From Roseibium sp. Sym1 (lineage in GTDB: Bacteria > Pseudomonadota > Alphaproteobacteria > Rhizobiales > Stappiaceae), in contig NZ_CP114786.1 in assembly GCF_027359675.1 (NCBI RefSeq), forward strand, positions 3,694,501-3,758,500: 64,000 nt of DNA, written 5' to 3'. The notes below the pieces were generated by a model. It did not search any database. It had not been told where the DNA came from and was given only the letters and a program-made list of their open reading frames with translations. Below, piece by piece: positions 43,965 to 55,817 of the stretch. Position numbers and translations under genes: made by a program. Position 1 is the stretch's first letter; each line of letters starts with the position of its first letter.

Positions 43965-45391
43965 GCGACCCGCTTTGGACCCTGGATGCCTTTGTTGACG
44001 CTGCCGGCGGCAGCATCAAGGGCGACGCTGGCGCTGAGATTACCGGAATATCCATCGACAGCCGCACGCTGGAGCCCGGCGACGCCTTCGTCGCCATCAA
44101 GGGCGACCGGCTCGACGGTCACGACTATGTCGCCGCGGCGCTGGACGCCGGTGCTTCCCTGGCGCTGGTCGCCGAAAGCCGCATCGGGGACCTGCCGGAA
44201 GACGGTCGCTACGTGGTGGTGGAGGATCCGCTCGAGGCGCTGCGCAATCTTGGCATTGCCGCGCGCGAACGCACGGGCGCGCGCATTGTCGCGGTCACCG
44301 GTTCCGTCGGCAAGACCGGAACCAAGGAGGCCCTGCGGCTGACGCTGGAGCCCTCGGGCAAGGTGCATGCCTCCGTCGCGTCCTTCAACAATCACTGGGG
44401 GGTGCCGCTGACGCTGGCGCGCATGCCTGCCGATACCGACTTTGGTGTCTTTGAAATCGGCATGAACCATGCCGGCGAGATCACGCCGCTGGTCAAGATG
44501 GTGCGTCCGCACGTGGCGATCATCACCACGGTCCAGCCGGTGCATCTGGAATTCTTCGACAGTGTCGAGCAGATCGCCAAGGCCAAGGCGGAGATCTTCG
44601 ACGGTCTGGAACCCGGTGGCATTGCCGTTCTGAACAGGGACAACCTTCAGTTCGATCTCCTGAAATTCCTGGCGGCAACGAAGGGCATCGCCACGATCCA
44701 CACCTTCGGGGAGAATCCGGCCGCCGACAGCCATACACAGAAAGTGGTCAGCTATCCGGCGGGCTCCAGTGTGGATGCGTCCATCCTGGGCCAGGAGATC
44801 ACCTACAAGATCGGCGCGCCCGGCAAGCATCACGTCAAGAACAGCCTCGCGGTTCTGACGGCAGTTTCCGACCTTGGGGGCGATCTCGCCATGGCCGGTC
44901 TTGCCCTCGATACCATGCGGGCTCCGAAGGGCCGGGGGGAAGTTTCCCGCCTGCCCGTGCAAAACGGCGAGCTCAACCTGATCGACGAAAGCTACAACGC
45001 CAATCCGGCGTCCATGCGTGCCGCGCTGGCTGTGCTCGGAGAAGCGCCCGTGACCCGTCCCGGACGCCGGATCGCGGTGATCGGCGACATGCGCGAGCTG
45101 GGAGCCGACGCCGACCGTCTGCATGCGGAGCTGCTGCAGCCGATCACCGATGCCGACATTGACGCCGTCTACTGCGCCGGGCCACACATGCGCGCGCTCT
45201 GGCAGGACCTGCCGCATGATCTTCGCGGCCACTACTGCGAGGACGCAAAAGATCTGGAAGAGGTCCTTTTGAACGATGTCAGGGCCGGTGATGTTGTTAT
45301 GGTCAAGGGATCGCTTGGAACCCGCATGGGCCCGCTTGTCGAGGCCCTGAAGAAGGAATACCCGCCTGTGGATGACACCGCAGCGGCATGA
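43961..45391 (+). CDS. murF: MurF, UDP-MurNAc-pentapeptide synthetase
   Basis: A 476-residue Mur ligase that adds D-Ala-D-Ala to complete the pentapeptide. It shows the ATP loop [34 protein letters not shown] and the C-terminal [15 protein letters not shown] motif. It is coupled to murE by overlap, and the mraY start follows 11 bases after the stop. Confidence 0.96.
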   Translation: MSDPLWTLDAFVDAAGGSIKGDAGAEITGISIDSRTLEPGDAFVAIKGDRLDGHDYVAAALDAGASLALVAESRIGDLPEDGRYVVVEDPLEALRNLGIAARERTGARIVAVTGSVGKTGTKEALRLTLEPSGKVHASVASFNNHWGVPLTLARMPADTDFGVFEIGMNHAGEITPLVKMVRPHVAIITTVQPVHLEFFDSVEQIAKAKAEIFDGLEPGGIAVLNRDNLQFDLLKFLAATKGIATIHTFGENPAADSHTQKVVSYPAGSSVDASILGQEITYKIGAPGKHHVKNSLAVLTAVSDLGGDLAMAGLALDTMRAPKGRGEVSRLPVQNGELNLIDESYNANPASMRAALAVLGEAPVTRPGRRIAVIGDMRELGADADRLHAELLQPITDADIDAVYCAGPHMRALWQDLPHDLRGHYCEDAKDLEEVLLNDVRAGDVVMVKGSLGTRMGPLVEALKKEYPPVDDTAAA

Positions 45392-45401
45392 GGGGCACTT
45401 G

Positions 45402-46487
45402 ATGTTTTACTTTTTGGGGCAATTCGCGGATCAGGTTTCGGCACTGAACGTTTTCCGGTACATCACCTTCCGGACCGGCGGCGCGATCATGACTGCGCTG
45501 TTTTTCGTCTTTCTGTTCGGACCGAAAATCATTGCAAGCCTGCGGATCCGACAGGGTCACGGGCAGCCGATCCGGTCGGACGGGCCGGAAAGCCATCTTC
45601 TGACCAAGAAGGGCACGCCGACGATGGGCGGGCTGATGATCCTGTCCGGCGCGCTCGTGGCCGCGCTGTTGTGGTCGGATCTGTCGAACCCTTATGTATG
45701 GGTGGTCATCGCCGTCACGCTCGGGTTCGGCAGCATCGGCTTCTATGACGACTATCTGAAGGTGACCAAATCCTCACACAAGGGGTTCGGCGGCAAGGCA
45801 CGGCTCGGGCTGGAATTCATCATCGCGGCGTCCGCCGCCTTCGCGGTCACGCTCCTGGATACCTCTGAATTCTCCGAAGCCATCACGTTTCCCTTCCTGA
45901 AGGAGTTCACGCTCAATCTCGGGCTGGTCTTCATCCCCTTTGCGGCTTTCGTCATGGTCGGCGCCGGCAATGCGGTCAACCTCACGGACGGCCTCGACGG
46001 CCTGGCGATCGTGCCGGTGATGATTGCCTGCGCTTCCTTCGGCCTGATCGCCTATCTTTCCGGCAACGCGGTCTTCGCGAATTACCTGCAGATCCACCAC
46101 GTCGCCGGCACCGGCGAACTTGCGGTGATCTGCGGTGCGGTCATCGGCGCGGGCCTCGGCTTCCTGTGGTTCAACGCGCCGCCCGCCGCCATCTTCATGG
46201 GGGACACGGGCTCGCTGGCTCTCGGCGGCATGATCGGGGCCATCGCGGTTGCCACCAAGCATGAAGTCGTGCTTGCGATCATCGGTGGGCTGTTCGTGCT
46301 GGAGGCCGTGTCCGTGATCGTACAGGTGATCTCCTTCCGGCTGACCGGCAAGCGGGTGTTCCGGATGGCGCCGATCCACCACCATTTCGAGATCATGGGC
46401 TGGACCGAAAGCCAGGTCGTGATCCGGTTCTGGATCATTTCCGTCGTTCTGGCCCTGCTCGGCCTTGCCACCTTGAAGCTGAGGTAA
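45402..46487 (+). CDS. mraY: MraY, phospho-MurNAc-pentapeptide transferase
   Basis: A 361-residue polytopic enzyme with ten predicted helices that makes lipid I from UDP-MurNAc-pentapeptide and undecaprenyl phosphate. Conserved motifs are [28 protein letters not shown], the [18 protein letters not shown] loop here as [14 protein letters not shown], and HHHFE. The ATG at 45402 follows GAGGGG; the frame back to 45372 overlaps murF. Confidence 0.97.
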   Translation: MFYFLGQFADQVSALNVFRYITFRTGGAIMTALFFVFLFGPKIIASLRIRQGHGQPIRSDGPESHLLTKKGTPTMGGLMILSGALVAALLWSDLSNPYVWVVIAVTLGFGSIGFYDDYLKVTKSSHKGFGGKARLGLEFIIAASAAFAVTLLDTSEFSEAITFPFLKEFTLNLGLVFIPFAAFVMVGAGNAVNLTDGLDGLAIVPVMIACASFGLIAYLSGNAVFANYLQIHHVAGTGELAVICGAVIGAGLGFLWFNAPPAAIFMGDTGSLALGGMIGAIAVATKHEVVLAIIGGLFVLEAVSVIVQVISFRLTGKRVFRMAPIHHHFEIMGWTESQVVIRFWIISVVLALLGLATLKLR

Positions 46488-46490
46488 GCG

Positions 46491-47891
46491 ATGATCCCGG
46501 TCACCACATTCGAGAACCAGAAGGTCGCCCTGTTCGGACTGGGTGGTTCAGGCCTTGCGACCGCACGGGCGCTTGCGGCCGGCGGGGCGGATGTGGTGTG
46601 TTTCGACGACAGCGAAGACCGGGTGAAACAGGCGGCGGGCGAAGGCCTGTCAACGCAGGACCTGCGGGATCTGGACTGGGCTTCCGTGACGGCCCTCGTG
46701 CTGGCGCCCGGCGTGCCGCTGACCCATCCGGCACCGCACTGGACGGTTGACCTTGCCAGGGAAGCCGGGGTTGAGATTATCGGCGACGTGGAACTGTTCT
46801 GCCGTGAACGCCGCAAGCTCTGCCCGGCAGCGCCGCTGATCGCGATCACCGGGACCAACGGCAAGTCGACGACGACCGCGCTGGTGAGCCATCTCTTGAC
46901 GGAACTCGGCCTCGACACGCAGATGGGCGGCAATATCGGCACGCCGGTCCTGGAGCTGGAGCCGCCGCAGCCGGGCCGGCACTACGTGATCGAGTGTTCG
47001 TCCTACCAGATCGACCTGGCACCGACGCTCGATCCGACCGTCGGCATTCACATGAACCTGTCGCCGGACCATCTCGACCGCCACGGCACGATGGACCAGT
47101 ACGCCGCCATCAAGGAACGCCTGGTGGCCGGGTCCAAGGTGGCGGTCGTCGGCGTGGACGACAGGTTGTCCTCGGCCATTGCCGACAGGCTCGAACTGGC
47201 GCGCAAGCCGGTCTGCCGCATTGCCGGCGAACGGGAGCTGACCGACGGCATCTATGCCCGCCACGGCCGGTTGATCGAGGCCCATGACGGAGCGCAGTCG
47301 GAAGTGGCGCTTCTCGGCGGGATCGACAGTCTGCGCGGCGATCATAACGGCCAGAACGCGGCCGCCGCCTTCGCCGCGCTGCGGGCACTGGAGCTGCCGG
47401 CGGCGAAAATTGCCGCTGCCTTGGCCAGTTTCCCGGGGCTGCATCACCGGATGGAAGTGGTGTCCAGGCAAGGGCGGGTGCTGTTCATCAACGACAGCAA
47501 GGCGACCAATGCGGACGCGGCTGCCCGGGCGCTGTCCAGTTTCGACCGGATCTACTGGATTGCCGGCGGCCGTGCCAAGTCGGGCGGGATCTCCTCGCTC
47601 GACGAGTATTTCCCGAAGATCGCGAAGGCCTTTCTCATCGGCGAGGCCGCGCGGGATTTTGCCAAGACGCTCGAAGGCCGGGTGCCGCACACGATCAGCG
47701 GCACTCTGGTGCAGGCGGTCAAGGACGCGGCCGGCGAGGCGGCGGAGGATGGTGCCGAGGAAATCGCCATCCTGTTGTCTCCCGCCTGTGCGAGTTTCGA
47801 CCAGTTCCCGAATTTCGAACTGCGGGGCGCTGCTTTTGTAGATGCGGTGCGTGCCTTGCCTGATGCACTCACGCAGGAGGAGGTAGCGTAA
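46491..47891 (+). CDS. murD: MurD, UDP-MurNAc-L-Ala:D-Glu ligase
   Basis: A 466-residue Mur ligase adding D-glutamate to UDP-MurNAc-L-Ala. The N-terminal UDP-binding fold has [14 protein letters not shown], the ATP loop is [12 protein letters not shown], and the central region has [15 protein letters not shown] and [15 protein letters not shown]. It starts three bases after the mraY stop, and ftsW begins two bases after its stop. Confidence 0.96.
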   Translation: MIPVTTFENQKVALFGLGGSGLATARALAAGGADVVCFDDSEDRVKQAAGEGLSTQDLRDLDWASVTALVLAPGVPLTHPAPHWTVDLAREAGVEIIGDVELFCRERRKLCPAAPLIAITGTNGKSTTTALVSHLLTELGLDTQMGGNIGTPVLELEPPQPGRHYVIECSSYQIDLAPTLDPTVGIHMNLSPDHLDRHGTMDQYAAIKERLVAGSKVAVVGVDDRLSSAIADRLELARKPVCRIAGERELTDGIYARHGRLIEAHDGAQSEVALLGGIDSLRGDHNGQNAAAAFAALRALELPAAKIAAALASFPGLHHRMEVVSRQGRVLFINDSKATNADAAARALSSFDRIYWIAGGRAKSGGISSLDEYFPKIAKAFLIGEAARDFAKTLEGRVPHTISGTLVQAVKDAAGEAAEDGAEEIAILLSPACASFDQFPNFELRGAAFVDAVRALPDALTQEEVA

Positions 47892-47892
47892 G

Positions 47893-49050
47893 ATGGTATC
47901 GCGCGCCGATCGCAGCCGCTTTGCCGAATGGCTATGGACAGTGGACCACTATCTGCTTGCGGCCTTCGGACTTCTGATGGTCGGCGGCGTGGTCCTGTCC
48001 TTCGCGGCAAGTCCGCCGGTGGCCGAGCGCCTCGGCGTCGAGACGCTCTTTTTCGTCAAGCGGCAGGCGATGTTCCTGGTGCCGGGCATCGTCATCATGC
48101 TGGCGGCTTCCCTGATGACACCGCGCATGGTCCGCCGCGCCGCCCTGATTGTGTTCACCGTATCGCTGATCCTGATGATCGCGACCCTGTTTCTGGGGTT
48201 CGAGGCAAAGGGTGCGCGGCGCTGGATCTACATTGCGGGATTTTCCCTGCAGCCTTCGGAATTCCTCAAGCCGGCATTCGTGATCCTGATTGCCTTCCTG
48301 TTGTCGGAAAGCGGCCGGCGCCGCGAAGTTCCCGGCGTCCTCTTTGCCTTCGTGCTCTTTGCCATCTGTGCGGCCCTCTTGATCGCCCAGCCGGATTTCG
48401 GCCAGACCATGCTGCTTGGGCTGGTCTGGGCAGGGCTGTTTTTCCTCAACGGCATTTCCTGGATCATCATCATGGCGCTCGGGCTGGTGGGCATTGCCGG
48501 CCTGTTGGCGGCCTATGCCTTCCTGCCGCACGTCACCAACCGGGTCGACCGGTTCCTGGATCCGACCTCCGGCGATACCTACCAGGTCGATACTGCCCGG
48601 GACTCCTTCCTCGCCGGCGGCTGGTTCGGGCGCGGGCCCGGGGAGGGAACCGTGAAGCGGATCCTGCCGGACAGCCACACCGACTTCATCTTTGCCGTTG
48701 TGGGGGAGGAGTTCGGCGTGATCGTCTGCCTGCTCGTGGTGTCGATCTTCGCCTTCATCGTGTTGCGCGGGCTCAAGCACGCCAGCCGGGACCAGGATGC
48801 CTTCAGCCGCCTGGCAACCGCGGGGCTGGTGGTGCTGTTCGGTCTTCAGGCCACGATCAATCTGGCCGTGAACCTTCACCTGATGCCTTCCAAGGGCATG
48901 ACCCTGCCCTTCATTTCCTATGGCGGGTCGTCGCTGCTCTCCTCCGCGATGACGGCAGGTGCGATCCTGGCGCTCACGCGCCGGCGGCCACAGCCGTCAC
49001 GCGGCGACGTCGTGACCGTGAGCCGGCTGTCCCCCTCATCCCTAATGTAA
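47893..49050 (+). CDS. ftsW: FtsW, septal peptidoglycan glycosyltransferase
   Basis: A 385-residue SEDS-family membrane protein with about ten helices that polymerises lipid II at the septum with FtsI. Conserved stretches include KGARRWIYIAGFSLQPSEF, a SEDS aspartate in the loop around DPTSGDTYQVD, FLAGGWFGRGPGEG, DSHTDFIFAVVGEEFG and LPFISYGGSSLL near the end. A GGAGG site precedes the ATG. Confidence 0.96.
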   Translation: MVSRADRSRFAEWLWTVDHYLLAAFGLLMVGGVVLSFAASPPVAERLGVETLFFVKRQAMFLVPGIVIMLAASLMTPRMVRRAALIVFTVSLILMIATLFLGFEAKGARRWIYIAGFSLQPSEFLKPAFVILIAFLLSESGRRREVPGVLFAFVLFAICAALLIAQPDFGQTMLLGLVWAGLFFLNGISWIIIMALGLVGIAGLLAAYAFLPHVTNRVDRFLDPTSGDTYQVDTARDSFLAGGWFGRGPGEGTVKRILPDSHTDFIFAVVGEEFGVIVCLLVVSIFAFIVLRGLKHASRDQDAFSRLATAGLVVLFGLQATINLAVNLHLMPSKGMTLPFISYGGSSLLSSAMTAGAILALTRRRPQPSRGDVVTVSRLSPSSLM

Positions 49051-49066
49051 GTCCGTACCCGGTTTC

Positions 49067-50173
49067 ATGAACAAGACTGTATTACTGACAGCCGGCGGCA
49101 CAGGCGGCCACCTCTTTCCCGCACAGGCGCTGGCCAGCGAACTGATCCGGCGCGGCTGGACGGTGGAACTGGCGACGGACGAGCGGGCCGACAAATACGG
49201 CAGCGCCTTTCCGGCCCGCAAAGTGCACATCATCGCCTCGGAAACCATCCGCGGCCGCAATCCGCTGCTGCTGGCGAAGACGGGGCTGAAACTGCTCTGG
49301 GGAACGGTCCAGGCCCGCAAGGTCATCAGACAGCTGAAGCCGGATGTCGTCGCCGGTTTCGGCGGCTACCCGACCTTTCCGCCGATGTTTGCCGCGCGCC
49401 TGACAGGCACGCCATCGATCCTGCACGAGGCCAACGGCGTCATGGGGCGGGCCAACAAGCTGCTCGCCAAGGGCGTCGACGCGATCGCGACCAGCGTGCC
49501 GATGGACGACCTTCCCTCGGACCTGACGGCGAAGCTGGTGGAAACCGGCAATCCGGTCCGCGACGCGGTCCTGAACGCCTCGGAGATCTTCTATTCGACG
49601 CCGGAGTCCGGTGGGCCGTTCCGGCTGCTGGTATTCGGCGGTTCGCAGGGAGCACGTTTCTTCTCCGATCTGTTGCCGCCTGCTGTCGAAAAGTTGCCAC
49701 CGGACTTGCGGAAACGCCTGCAGATCGTGCAGCAGTGCCGGCCCGAGGACATGGAGCGGGTGCAGGAGGCGTATGACACGCTCGGTGTCCAGGCCGAATG
49801 CGCGCCGTTCTTCCAGGACATGCCGCAGCGTATCGCCCATGCGCATCTGGTGCTGTGCCGTTCCGGGGCGTCCTCCGTCAGCGAACTCGGCGTGCTGGGC
49901 CGGCCGTCCATCCTCGTGCCGCTTCCGGGAGCGATAGACCAGGACCAGGCGGCGAATGCCAAGGTGCTGGAAAAGGTCGGTGGTGCCTGGCCGATCCGGC
50001 AGGCGGACCTGCATCCCGAACGGCTGGCCAAGGAGATCGTCCGGTTCATGAACGCGCCGGAGATGCTCAAGGACGCGGCCAGGAATGCGCGAAGTGTCGG
50101 ACGGCCCGACGCGGTGAAACGCCTGGCGGACCTCGTTGAAAAGATTGCCCTTCAAGAAGGAGAACGGCCATGA
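49067..50173 (+). CDS. murG: MurG, lipid II synthase (GlcNAc transferase)
   Basis: A 368-residue GT-B glycosyltransferase that adds GlcNAc to lipid I on the cytoplasmic face. Motifs are [12 protein letters not shown] in the N-terminal fold, [36 protein letters not shown], and [24 protein letters not shown] in the donor site. Its stop overlaps the murC start (ATGA). Confidence 0.97.
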   Translation: MNKTVLLTAGGTGGHLFPAQALASELIRRGWTVELATDERADKYGSAFPARKVHIIASETIRGRNPLLLAKTGLKLLWGTVQARKVIRQLKPDVVAGFGGYPTFPPMFAARLTGTPSILHEANGVMGRANKLLAKGVDAIATSVPMDDLPSDLTAKLVETGNPVRDAVLNASEIFYSTPESGGPFRLLVFGGSQGARFFSDLLPPAVEKLPPDLRKRLQIVQQCRPEDMERVQEAYDTLGVQAECAPFFQDMPQRIAHAHLVLCRSGASSVSELGVLGRPSILVPLPGAIDQDQAANAKVLEKVGGAWPIRQADLHPERLAKEIVRFMNAPEMLKDAARNARSVGRPDAVKRLADLVEKIALQEGERP

Positions 50174-51570
50174 AGATGCCGCAGGATATCGGACCGGTTC
50201 ACTTTGTCGGGATAGGCGGCATCGGCATGAGCGGCATTGCCGAAGTGCTGAAGACCCTCGGCTACGAAGTCCAGGGGTCGGATATGGCGGAAAACGCCAA
50301 TGTCCAGCGCCTGCGCGCGCACGGCATCAAGGTGACGGTCGGCCACGCCGCGGAAAATCTTGGCGACGCCGAGGTACTTGTGGTGTCCTCGGCGATCAAG
50401 AAGGACAATCCGGAACTGGTTGCCGCGCGAGAGAGGCTCATCCCGGTGGTGCGCCGTGCGGAGATGCTGGCCGAACTGATGCGTTTCAAGCAGGCAATCG
50501 CGGTCGGAGGCACCCACGGCAAGACGACGACGACCTCCATGGTCGCGGCGCTGCTCGATGCCGGCGGTCTCGACCCGACGGTGATCAACGGCGGCATCAT
50601 CAATTCCTACGGCACCAATGCCCGCATGGGCGAGGGTGACTGGATGGTTGTCGAAGCCGATGAAAGCGACGGCACCTTCATCAAGTTGCCGGCGGACATC
50701 GCCATCGTCACCAACATCGATCCGGAACACCTGGATCACTATGGCGACTTTGCCGGTGTGCGCGCCGCCTTCCTGCAATTCGTGGAGAACGTGCCTTTCT
50801 ACGGCTTTGCCGTGATGTGCCTTGATCATCCCGAAGTCCAGACGATGATCGGGACCATCGAGGACAAGAGGGTGGTGACCTACGGCACCAATCCGCAGGC
50901 GGACGTGCGGTTCACGGATGTCTCGATGGATGGCGGCAAGTCGACCTTTTCCGTAACCATCCGCGACAGGCGCAGCCAGGAAGTCACGGAACTTGAGGAT
51001 CTCGTGCTGCCCATGCCCGGCCTGCACAATGTTTCGAACGCCACCGCTGCGATCGCGGTGGCCGCGCAGCTGGGCGTCGGTCCGGAAGAGATCAAGAAGG
51101 GCATTTCCGGCTTTGGCGGCGTCAAGCGGCGTTTCACCCATACCGGCACGGTCAACGGCGTTCAGATCTTCGACGACTACGGCCATCATCCGGTGGAGAT
51201 CCGGGCCGTCCTGCATGCCGCGCGCGAGTCGACCAGGGGCAAGGTCATCGCGGTCATGCAGCCACACCGCTACAGCCGCCTGCACAGCCTGTTCGACGAT
51301 TTTTCGAACTGCTTCAACGATGCGGACAACGTGATCATCGCCCCGGTCTATCCCGCCGGCGAACAACCGATTGAAGGCGCCCTGCACACCGACCTGGTGT
51401 CGGGCATGAAGACACGCGGACACCGCAACGTGCAGGCCATCGAGGGACCTGAGGAAATTGCTCCCCTGATCAAGGAGATTGCGGAACCCGGGGACTTCGT
51501 CGTGTGCCTGGGCGCGGGCAACATCACCCAATGGGCCTATGCTCTGCCGAAACAACTCGAAGAGCTCTGA
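50170..51570 (+). CDS. murC: MurC, UDP-MurNAc:L-Ala ligase
   Basis: A 466-residue Mur ligase adding the first amino acid, L-Ala, to UDP-MurNAc. It has [17 protein letters not shown], the ATP loop [37 protein letters not shown] and [12 protein letters not shown]. It overlaps murG by four bases; murB follows after 12 bases with an AGGAG site. Confidence 0.97.
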   Translation: MKMPQDIGPVHFVGIGGIGMSGIAEVLKTLGYEVQGSDMAENANVQRLRAHGIKVTVGHAAENLGDAEVLVVSSAIKKDNPELVAARERLIPVVRRAEMLAELMRFKQAIAVGGTHGKTTTTSMVAALLDAGGLDPTVINGGIINSYGTNARMGEGDWMVVEADESDGTFIKLPADIAIVTNIDPEHLDHYGDFAGVRAAFLQFVENVPFYGFAVMCLDHPEVQTMIGTIEDKRVVTYGTNPQADVRFTDVSMDGGKSTFSVTIRDRRSQEVTELEDLVLPMPGLHNVSNATAAIAVAAQLGVGPEEIKKGISGFGGVKRRFTHTGTVNGVQIFDDYGHHPVEIRAVLHAARESTRGKVIAVMQPHRYSRLHSLFDDFSNCFNDADNVIIAPVYPAGEQPIEGALHTDLVSGMKTRGHRNVQAIEGPEEIAPLIKEIAEPGDFVVCLGAGNITQWAYALPKQLEEL

Positions 51571-51582
51571 AGGAGACGGCGC

Positions 51583-52554
51583 ATGGGGTTTCCCGACCTG
51601 CTGGAGAGGTATCCGGATCTCGCAGAGGGCGTTCGCGGCCGCCTGACCGCCAACCAGCCGCTGGCGGCGGTCACCTGGTTCCGCACCGGCGGGCCGGCCC
51701 AGCTGATGTTTCAGCCCGCTGACGAAGACGATCTGGCAGCCTTCCTGGAAAAACTGCCCAACGAGGTCCCGGTGCTGCCGGTCGGTCTTGGGTCCAACCT
51801 GCTCGTTCGTGACGGCGGTCTCGAGGGCGTTGTCATCCGGCTGAGCGCGAAGGGGTTCGGCGCGGTCGAGGAAATCGGCGGCAACCGGCTGCGAGCCGGT
51901 GCGGCGGTGCCGGACAAGCGCCTTGCCGAAGCAGCCGCGAAGGCGGGGCTGGGAGGATTTGCGTTTTACACCGGCATTCCGGGCGGGCTTGGCGGTGCGC
52001 TCAGGATGAATGCCGGTGCCCATGGCACGGAAACCCGCGAACGCATGGTCGAGCTGACGGCCATCGATCGGGACGGCAAGCGCCATGTTCTGAGCAACGC
52101 CGACATGGGCTATGCCTACCGGCATTCCGACGCGTCCGGGGACCTGATATTCACCTCTGCCGTGTTTGAGGGCGTGCCGCAGGCCGAGGCGTCCATTCGC
52201 CGGGAAATGGCGGATGTGGTGGCGCACCGGGAAAAGGCCCAGCCGATCCGCGAAAAGACCGGCGGATCGACCTTCAAGAATCCGCCCGGCACCTCCGCCT
52301 GGAAGGAAGTCGACGCCGCCGGTTGCCGCGGCCTCACCGTCGGCGGCGCGCAGATGTCGGACATGCACTGCAATTTCATGATCAACACGGGCAATGCCCG
52401 CGGTCACGACCTGGAGCTTCTGGGGGAAACCGTGCGCGCGCGCGTGCTCAAACACAGCGGTATCCGCCTGGAATGGGAAATCAAGCGTCTGGGGGCGTTC
52501 GGGCCGGAAGGCGCGATTGAACCGTTTCTTGGGGAAAAAGGGGAGGCTGCGTAG
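51583..52554 (+). CDS. murB: MurB, UDP-GlcNAc enolpyruvate reductase
   Basis: A 323-residue FAD enzyme completing UDP-MurNAc from the enolpyruvyl intermediate using NADPH. FAD-binding stretches are [13 protein letters not shown] and [35 protein letters not shown], the catalytic SFKNP-type [10 protein letters not shown], and [14 protein letters not shown] follow. The short form without a large insert fits type IIa/IIb enzymes. AGGAG precedes the start; ddl begins directly after its stop. Confidence 0.96.
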   Translation: MGFPDLLERYPDLAEGVRGRLTANQPLAAVTWFRTGGPAQLMFQPADEDDLAAFLEKLPNEVPVLPVGLGSNLLVRDGGLEGVVIRLSAKGFGAVEEIGGNRLRAGAAVPDKRLAEAAAKAGLGGFAFYTGIPGGLGGALRMNAGAHGTETRERMVELTAIDRDGKRHVLSNADMGYAYRHSDASGDLIFTSAVFEGVPQAEASIRREMADVVAHREKAQPIREKTGGSTFKNPPGTSAWKEVDAAGCRGLTVGGAQMSDMHCNFMINTGNARGHDLELLGETVRARVLKHSGIRLEWEIKRLGAFGPEGAIEPFLGEKGEAA

Positions 52555-53481
52555 ATGGCCGGAAAACACGTCGCCGTTCTGATGGGCGGCTGGGTCAACG
52601 AGCGCCCGGTCTCTCTTGCAAGCGGCAAGGGCTGCGCCGACGCTCTGGAAGAGGCCGGATACAAGGTCACGCGCATCGATGTGGACCGGAACGTGTCCTC
52701 GGTTCTTGAGAAACTGAAGCCGGATGTGGCCTTCAACGCGCTGCACGGCCCCTTTGGCGAGGACGGCTGCGTTCAGGGAATATTAGAGTTTCTTAACATC
52801 CCCTATACGCATTCCGGAGTGATGGCTTCGAGCCTTGCCATGAACAAGGTGAAGGCCAAGGCGGTGATGCAGGCGGCCGGAATTCCGGTGGCCGAACACC
52901 TTGTCGTGAACCGCCACGACATCCGGCGCGAACACCCGATGGCGCCGCCCTATGTCCTGAAACCGATCAATGAGGGATCGAGCTTCGGGGTGCTGATTGT
53001 CAAGGAAGATCAAGAGTTTCCGCCCCAGGAGCTGGGTCGGGCGGACTGGCCTTACCCCGATGTCCTGATGTGCGAGAAATTCATCGCGGGGCGGGAACTG
53101 ACCTGTGCCGTCATGGATGACCGGGCCCTCGGGGTCATCGACATCGTGCCGTTGGGGCATGGCTTCTACGATTACGATGCAAAATATGCACAAGGCGGTT
53201 CAAAACACATTCTTCCTGCAAAAATTTCACCGATTGTTTACCAAACCATAGAGACACTAGCGGTGAAGGCGCATCAGGCGTTGGGATGCCGCGGTGTTTC
53301 CCGGGCCGACTTCCGATTCGATGAACGCGAAGACGGGTCCGGAAACCTGATCTGCCTCGAAGTGAACACGCAGCCAGGCATGACGCCGACCTCTCTTGTG
53401 CCCGAAATGGCGGCCCATAAGGGAATGAGCTTCAAGGACCTGGTGAGTTGGATGGTTGAGGACGCGAGTTGCTGTCGTTAG
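52555..53481 (+). CDS. ddl: D-alanine:D-alanine ligase
   Basis: A 308-residue ATP-grasp enzyme making D-Ala-D-Ala for MurF. It begins [19 protein letters not shown] and contains [29 protein letters not shown] and [17 protein letters not shown]. It starts immediately after the murB stop. The DNA contains two AT-rich stretches with rare codons (about 52778-52800 and 53178-53262) unlike its surroundings, which may hide promoter elements for ftsQAZ. Confidence 0.96.
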   Translation: MAGKHVAVLMGGWVNERPVSLASGKGCADALEEAGYKVTRIDVDRNVSSVLEKLKPDVAFNALHGPFGEDGCVQGILEFLNIPYTHSGVMASSLAMNKVKAKAVMQAAGIPVAEHLVVNRHDIRREHPMAPPYVLKPINEGSSFGVLIVKEDQEFPPQELGRADWPYPDVLMCEKFIAGRELTCAVMDDRALGVIDIVPLGHGFYDYDAKYAQGGSKHILPAKISPIVYQTIETLAVKAHQALGCRGVSRADFRFDEREDGSGNLICLEVNTQPGMTPTSLVPEMAAHKGMSFKDLVSWMVEDASCCR

Positions 53482-54383
53482 CACGCAAACAGAACCGGGA
53501 TTTGCTGACCCCGCTTGAGGCCGAACTGGCCCCGCGCGGGCGCGGCGTCGCGCGTTTGCATCGTCAGCCGGTCTGGCGCTCCGCCGGACGGCTTGCCGAT
53601 CTTCCGCGCTGGACCGGGTCTGCTGCTGCGCTGGGATTCTTAACCTTAACAATTGGTTATGGAATAGTCATAGGGGGGCATGGCCGCCTTGTGTCCGATG
53701 CATTGCTGTCGGCGGCCGGCTTCGGCATCGAGGCGGTGAAGCTTTCCGGACAGCGCGAAATCAACGAATTCCAGATCCTCGAAGCGCTCGAGATCCACGA
53801 AGGTACGTCATTGGCGTTGTTCGATGCGGCCGGCGCCCGGGACCGCCTCAGCCAGATGGCCTGGGTGAAGAACGCCTCGGTGATGAAACTCTATCCGAGC
53901 ACGCTGCAGATCAATATCGAGGAACGCGTTCCCTATGTCCTGTGGCAACGGGGCGATCTGGTCTCGATCGTCAACGAATCAGGCGACGTCATCACGGACG
54001 AGGTCGACGGCCGCTACGCGAACCTGCTGCTGGTGGTCAATCATGGCGCACAGCGCCGCGCCTCGGAAATCAACATCGCACTGGAAACGGTTCCGGAACT
54101 GCGCCCGCGCGTGCGCGCCGCGTTCCTGATCTCGGACCGGCGCTGGGACCTGCAACTTGAAAACGGCATCTCGATCCGGCTGCCTGAGGACAATATCGAT
54201 GCGGCATTGGCCGATCTTGTGAAAATGGATGAGGAAAGCGGCCTGCTGTCGCGCGATATCGTAGCCATCGACATGCGGCTGGCCGACCGGGTCACGGTGC
54301 GCCTGTCCGACGAAGCGGCCGAAGAGCGCAAGATCATGACCGGGGGGCAGGGCCGGGCAGGGAAAAAGGAGCGGGATACATGA
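53469..54383 (+). CDS. ftsQ: cell division protein FtsQ
   Basis: A 304-residue bitopic divisome protein: a cytoplasmic N-terminus (~55 residues), one membrane helix (about 56-78), a POTRA domain ([27 protein letters not shown] split across this region) and a beta domain that recruits FtsL/FtsB. Initiation is at TTG 53469, overlapping the end of ddl, with GAGG eight bases before it. The membrane-helix codons include TTA and ATA triplets rare in this genome and spell TTAACC-TTAAC, a CtrA-like sequence. ftsA overlaps the stop. Confidence 0.92.
   Translation: MLSLARKQNRDLLTPLEAELAPRGRGVARLHRQPVWRSAGRLADLPRWTGSAAALGFLTLTIGYGIVIGGHGRLVSDALLSAAGFGIEAVKLSGQREINEFQILEALEIHEGTSLALFDAAGARDRLSQMAWVKNASVMKLYPSTLQINIEERVPYVLWQRGDLVSIVNESGDVITDEVDGRYANLLLVVNHGAQRRASEINIALETVPELRPRVRAAFLISDRRWDLQLENGISIRLPEDNIDAALADLVKMDEESGLLSRDIVAIDMRLADRVTVRLSDEAAEERKIMTGGQGRAGKKERDT
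53640..53659. promoter_or_regulatory. possible CtrA-type site inside ftsQ
   Basis: TTAACC (53640-53645) directly followed by TTAAC (53646-53650), with an inverted GGTTA at 53655-53659, in an AT-rich patch of rare codons. CtrA binds TTAACC-type half sites, and ftsQA is CtrA-controlled in Caulobacter. The match is short and lies in coding sequence. Confidence 0.35.
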
Positions 54384-55702
54384 GCCGTTCCGGATCCCAT
54401 CTCTATCTTCCCAAGATGCGCCCGCTGCCGAGCCGGCGTGCCGTCATCATGTCTGTGCTCGATGTCGGATCGACCAAGATCTGCTGCCTGATCGCCAAAC
54501 TGGTGCCGCGGGAGGACAAGACCGTCCTGTCCAGCCGGTCTCACAAGGTCGAGGTTCTCGGGTACGGCTACCAGCGTTCGCGCGGCATCAAGTCCGGCGT
54601 CGTGGTCGACATGGATGCGGCGGAACATGCCATCCGCCTGGCCGTCGACAGCGCGGAGCGCATGGCCGGCGTCACGGTCGAGTCGCTGATCGCCAATGTC
54701 AGCTGCGGCCGGCTGCAGAGCGAGATCTACAGCGCCAACGTGCCGCTCGCCGGTGACAGCGTGTCGGAAGCCGATATCCAGCGTGTCCTGTCCGCCGGGT
54801 CCAGCCATTCGGTCACCGAGGGCCGGGCGGTGACGCACGCGCTGCCGATCTCCTATTCGCTGGACGGAAGCCGGGGCATTCGCGATCCGCGCGGCATGAT
54901 GGGGCACAAGCTCGGCGTGGAGATGCAGGTGGTGTCCGCGGAAGTCCCGCCGGTCCGCAATCTGGAACTGTGCATCAACCGTGGCCATCTGCATGTCGAG
55001 ACCATGGTGGCAACACCCTTTGCCAGCGGCCTGTCGACGATTGTCGACGACGAGGCCGAGCTGGGTGTGGCCTGTATCGACATGGGAGGCGGCACCACCA
55101 CGCTGTCGGTCTTTGTCGACGGCCACATGGTGCATCTCGATGCGATCGCCGTGGGCGGCAATCACGTCACCATGGATATCGCGCGTGCCTTTGCGACCCG
55201 TCTCCAGGACGCGGAACGCCTGAAAACCCTTTATGGCTCGCCGCTGGCCTCCAGTTCGGACGACCGTGACCTGCTCACGGTGCCGCCGCTGGAAAGCGAC
55301 AGCGACCTGCCCAACCAGATCCCGCGCTCGGCGCTGACCCGGGTCATCCGTCCGCGCGTGGAAGAAATCCTCGAACTCGTGAGAGATCGGCTGACGGCGT
55401 CCGGATTTGCCGGACGCGTGGGCAAGCAGATCGTGCTGACCGGGGGTGCAAGTCAGCTCACGGGTCTTGGAGAAGTTGCGCGTCACATCCTGGGGCGCAA
55501 CGTCCGTCTTGGCCGGCCACTAGGCGTCGCCGGTCTTCCCGAGGCCGCCAAGGGTCCGGCATTCGCCGCCGCGGTTGGTCTCTTGATTTATCCGCAGGTC
55601 GCCCAGATCGAACAGTTCGAACACAAGAACCGTCGGTCGGGGTGGGGCGGGCAATCTGGTTACCTGGCCCGTGTGGGCCAATGGATCAGGGAAAGCTTCT
55701 GA
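54380..55702 (+). CDS. ftsA: cell division protein FtsA
   Basis: A 440-residue actin-like protein that tethers FtsZ to the membrane. Nucleotide-site stretches are [30 protein letters not shown] and [14 protein letters not shown], with the 1C domain between the first two. The C-terminus ([19 protein letters not shown]) is an amphipathic membrane-targeting helix. It is coupled to ftsQ by overlap; ftsZ follows. Confidence 0.96.
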   Translation: MSRSGSHLYLPKMRPLPSRRAVIMSVLDVGSTKICCLIAKLVPREDKTVLSSRSHKVEVLGYGYQRSRGIKSGVVVDMDAAEHAIRLAVDSAERMAGVTVESLIANVSCGRLQSEIYSANVPLAGDSVSEADIQRVLSAGSSHSVTEGRAVTHALPISYSLDGSRGIRDPRGMMGHKLGVEMQVVSAEVPPVRNLELCINRGHLHVETMVATPFASGLSTIVDDEAELGVACIDMGGGTTTLSVFVDGHMVHLDAIAVGGNHVTMDIARAFATRLQDAERLKTLYGSPLASSSDDRDLLTVPPLESDSDLPNQIPRSALTRVIRPRVEEILELVRDRLTASGFAGRVGKQIVLTGGASQLTGLGEVARHILGRNVRLGRPLGVAGLPEAAKGPAFAAAVGLLIYPQVAQIEQFEHKNRRSGWGGQSGYLARVGQWIRESF

Positions 55703-55817
55703 CGACATGAGCCAAGAAGACGACATCCAGGAAATTGAGCTGCCGATCTCGGCAGAGGAACTTAGGGAAGAAGAGGGTTCTCCCGTATCGGGGGCGCCAG
55801 TGGGTCGCGAGGATAAT

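Noticed and set aside
50152..52746. 864-codon open frame on the minus strand
   Set aside because: Antisense to murC and murB, whose identities are certain; no protein-like motifs.
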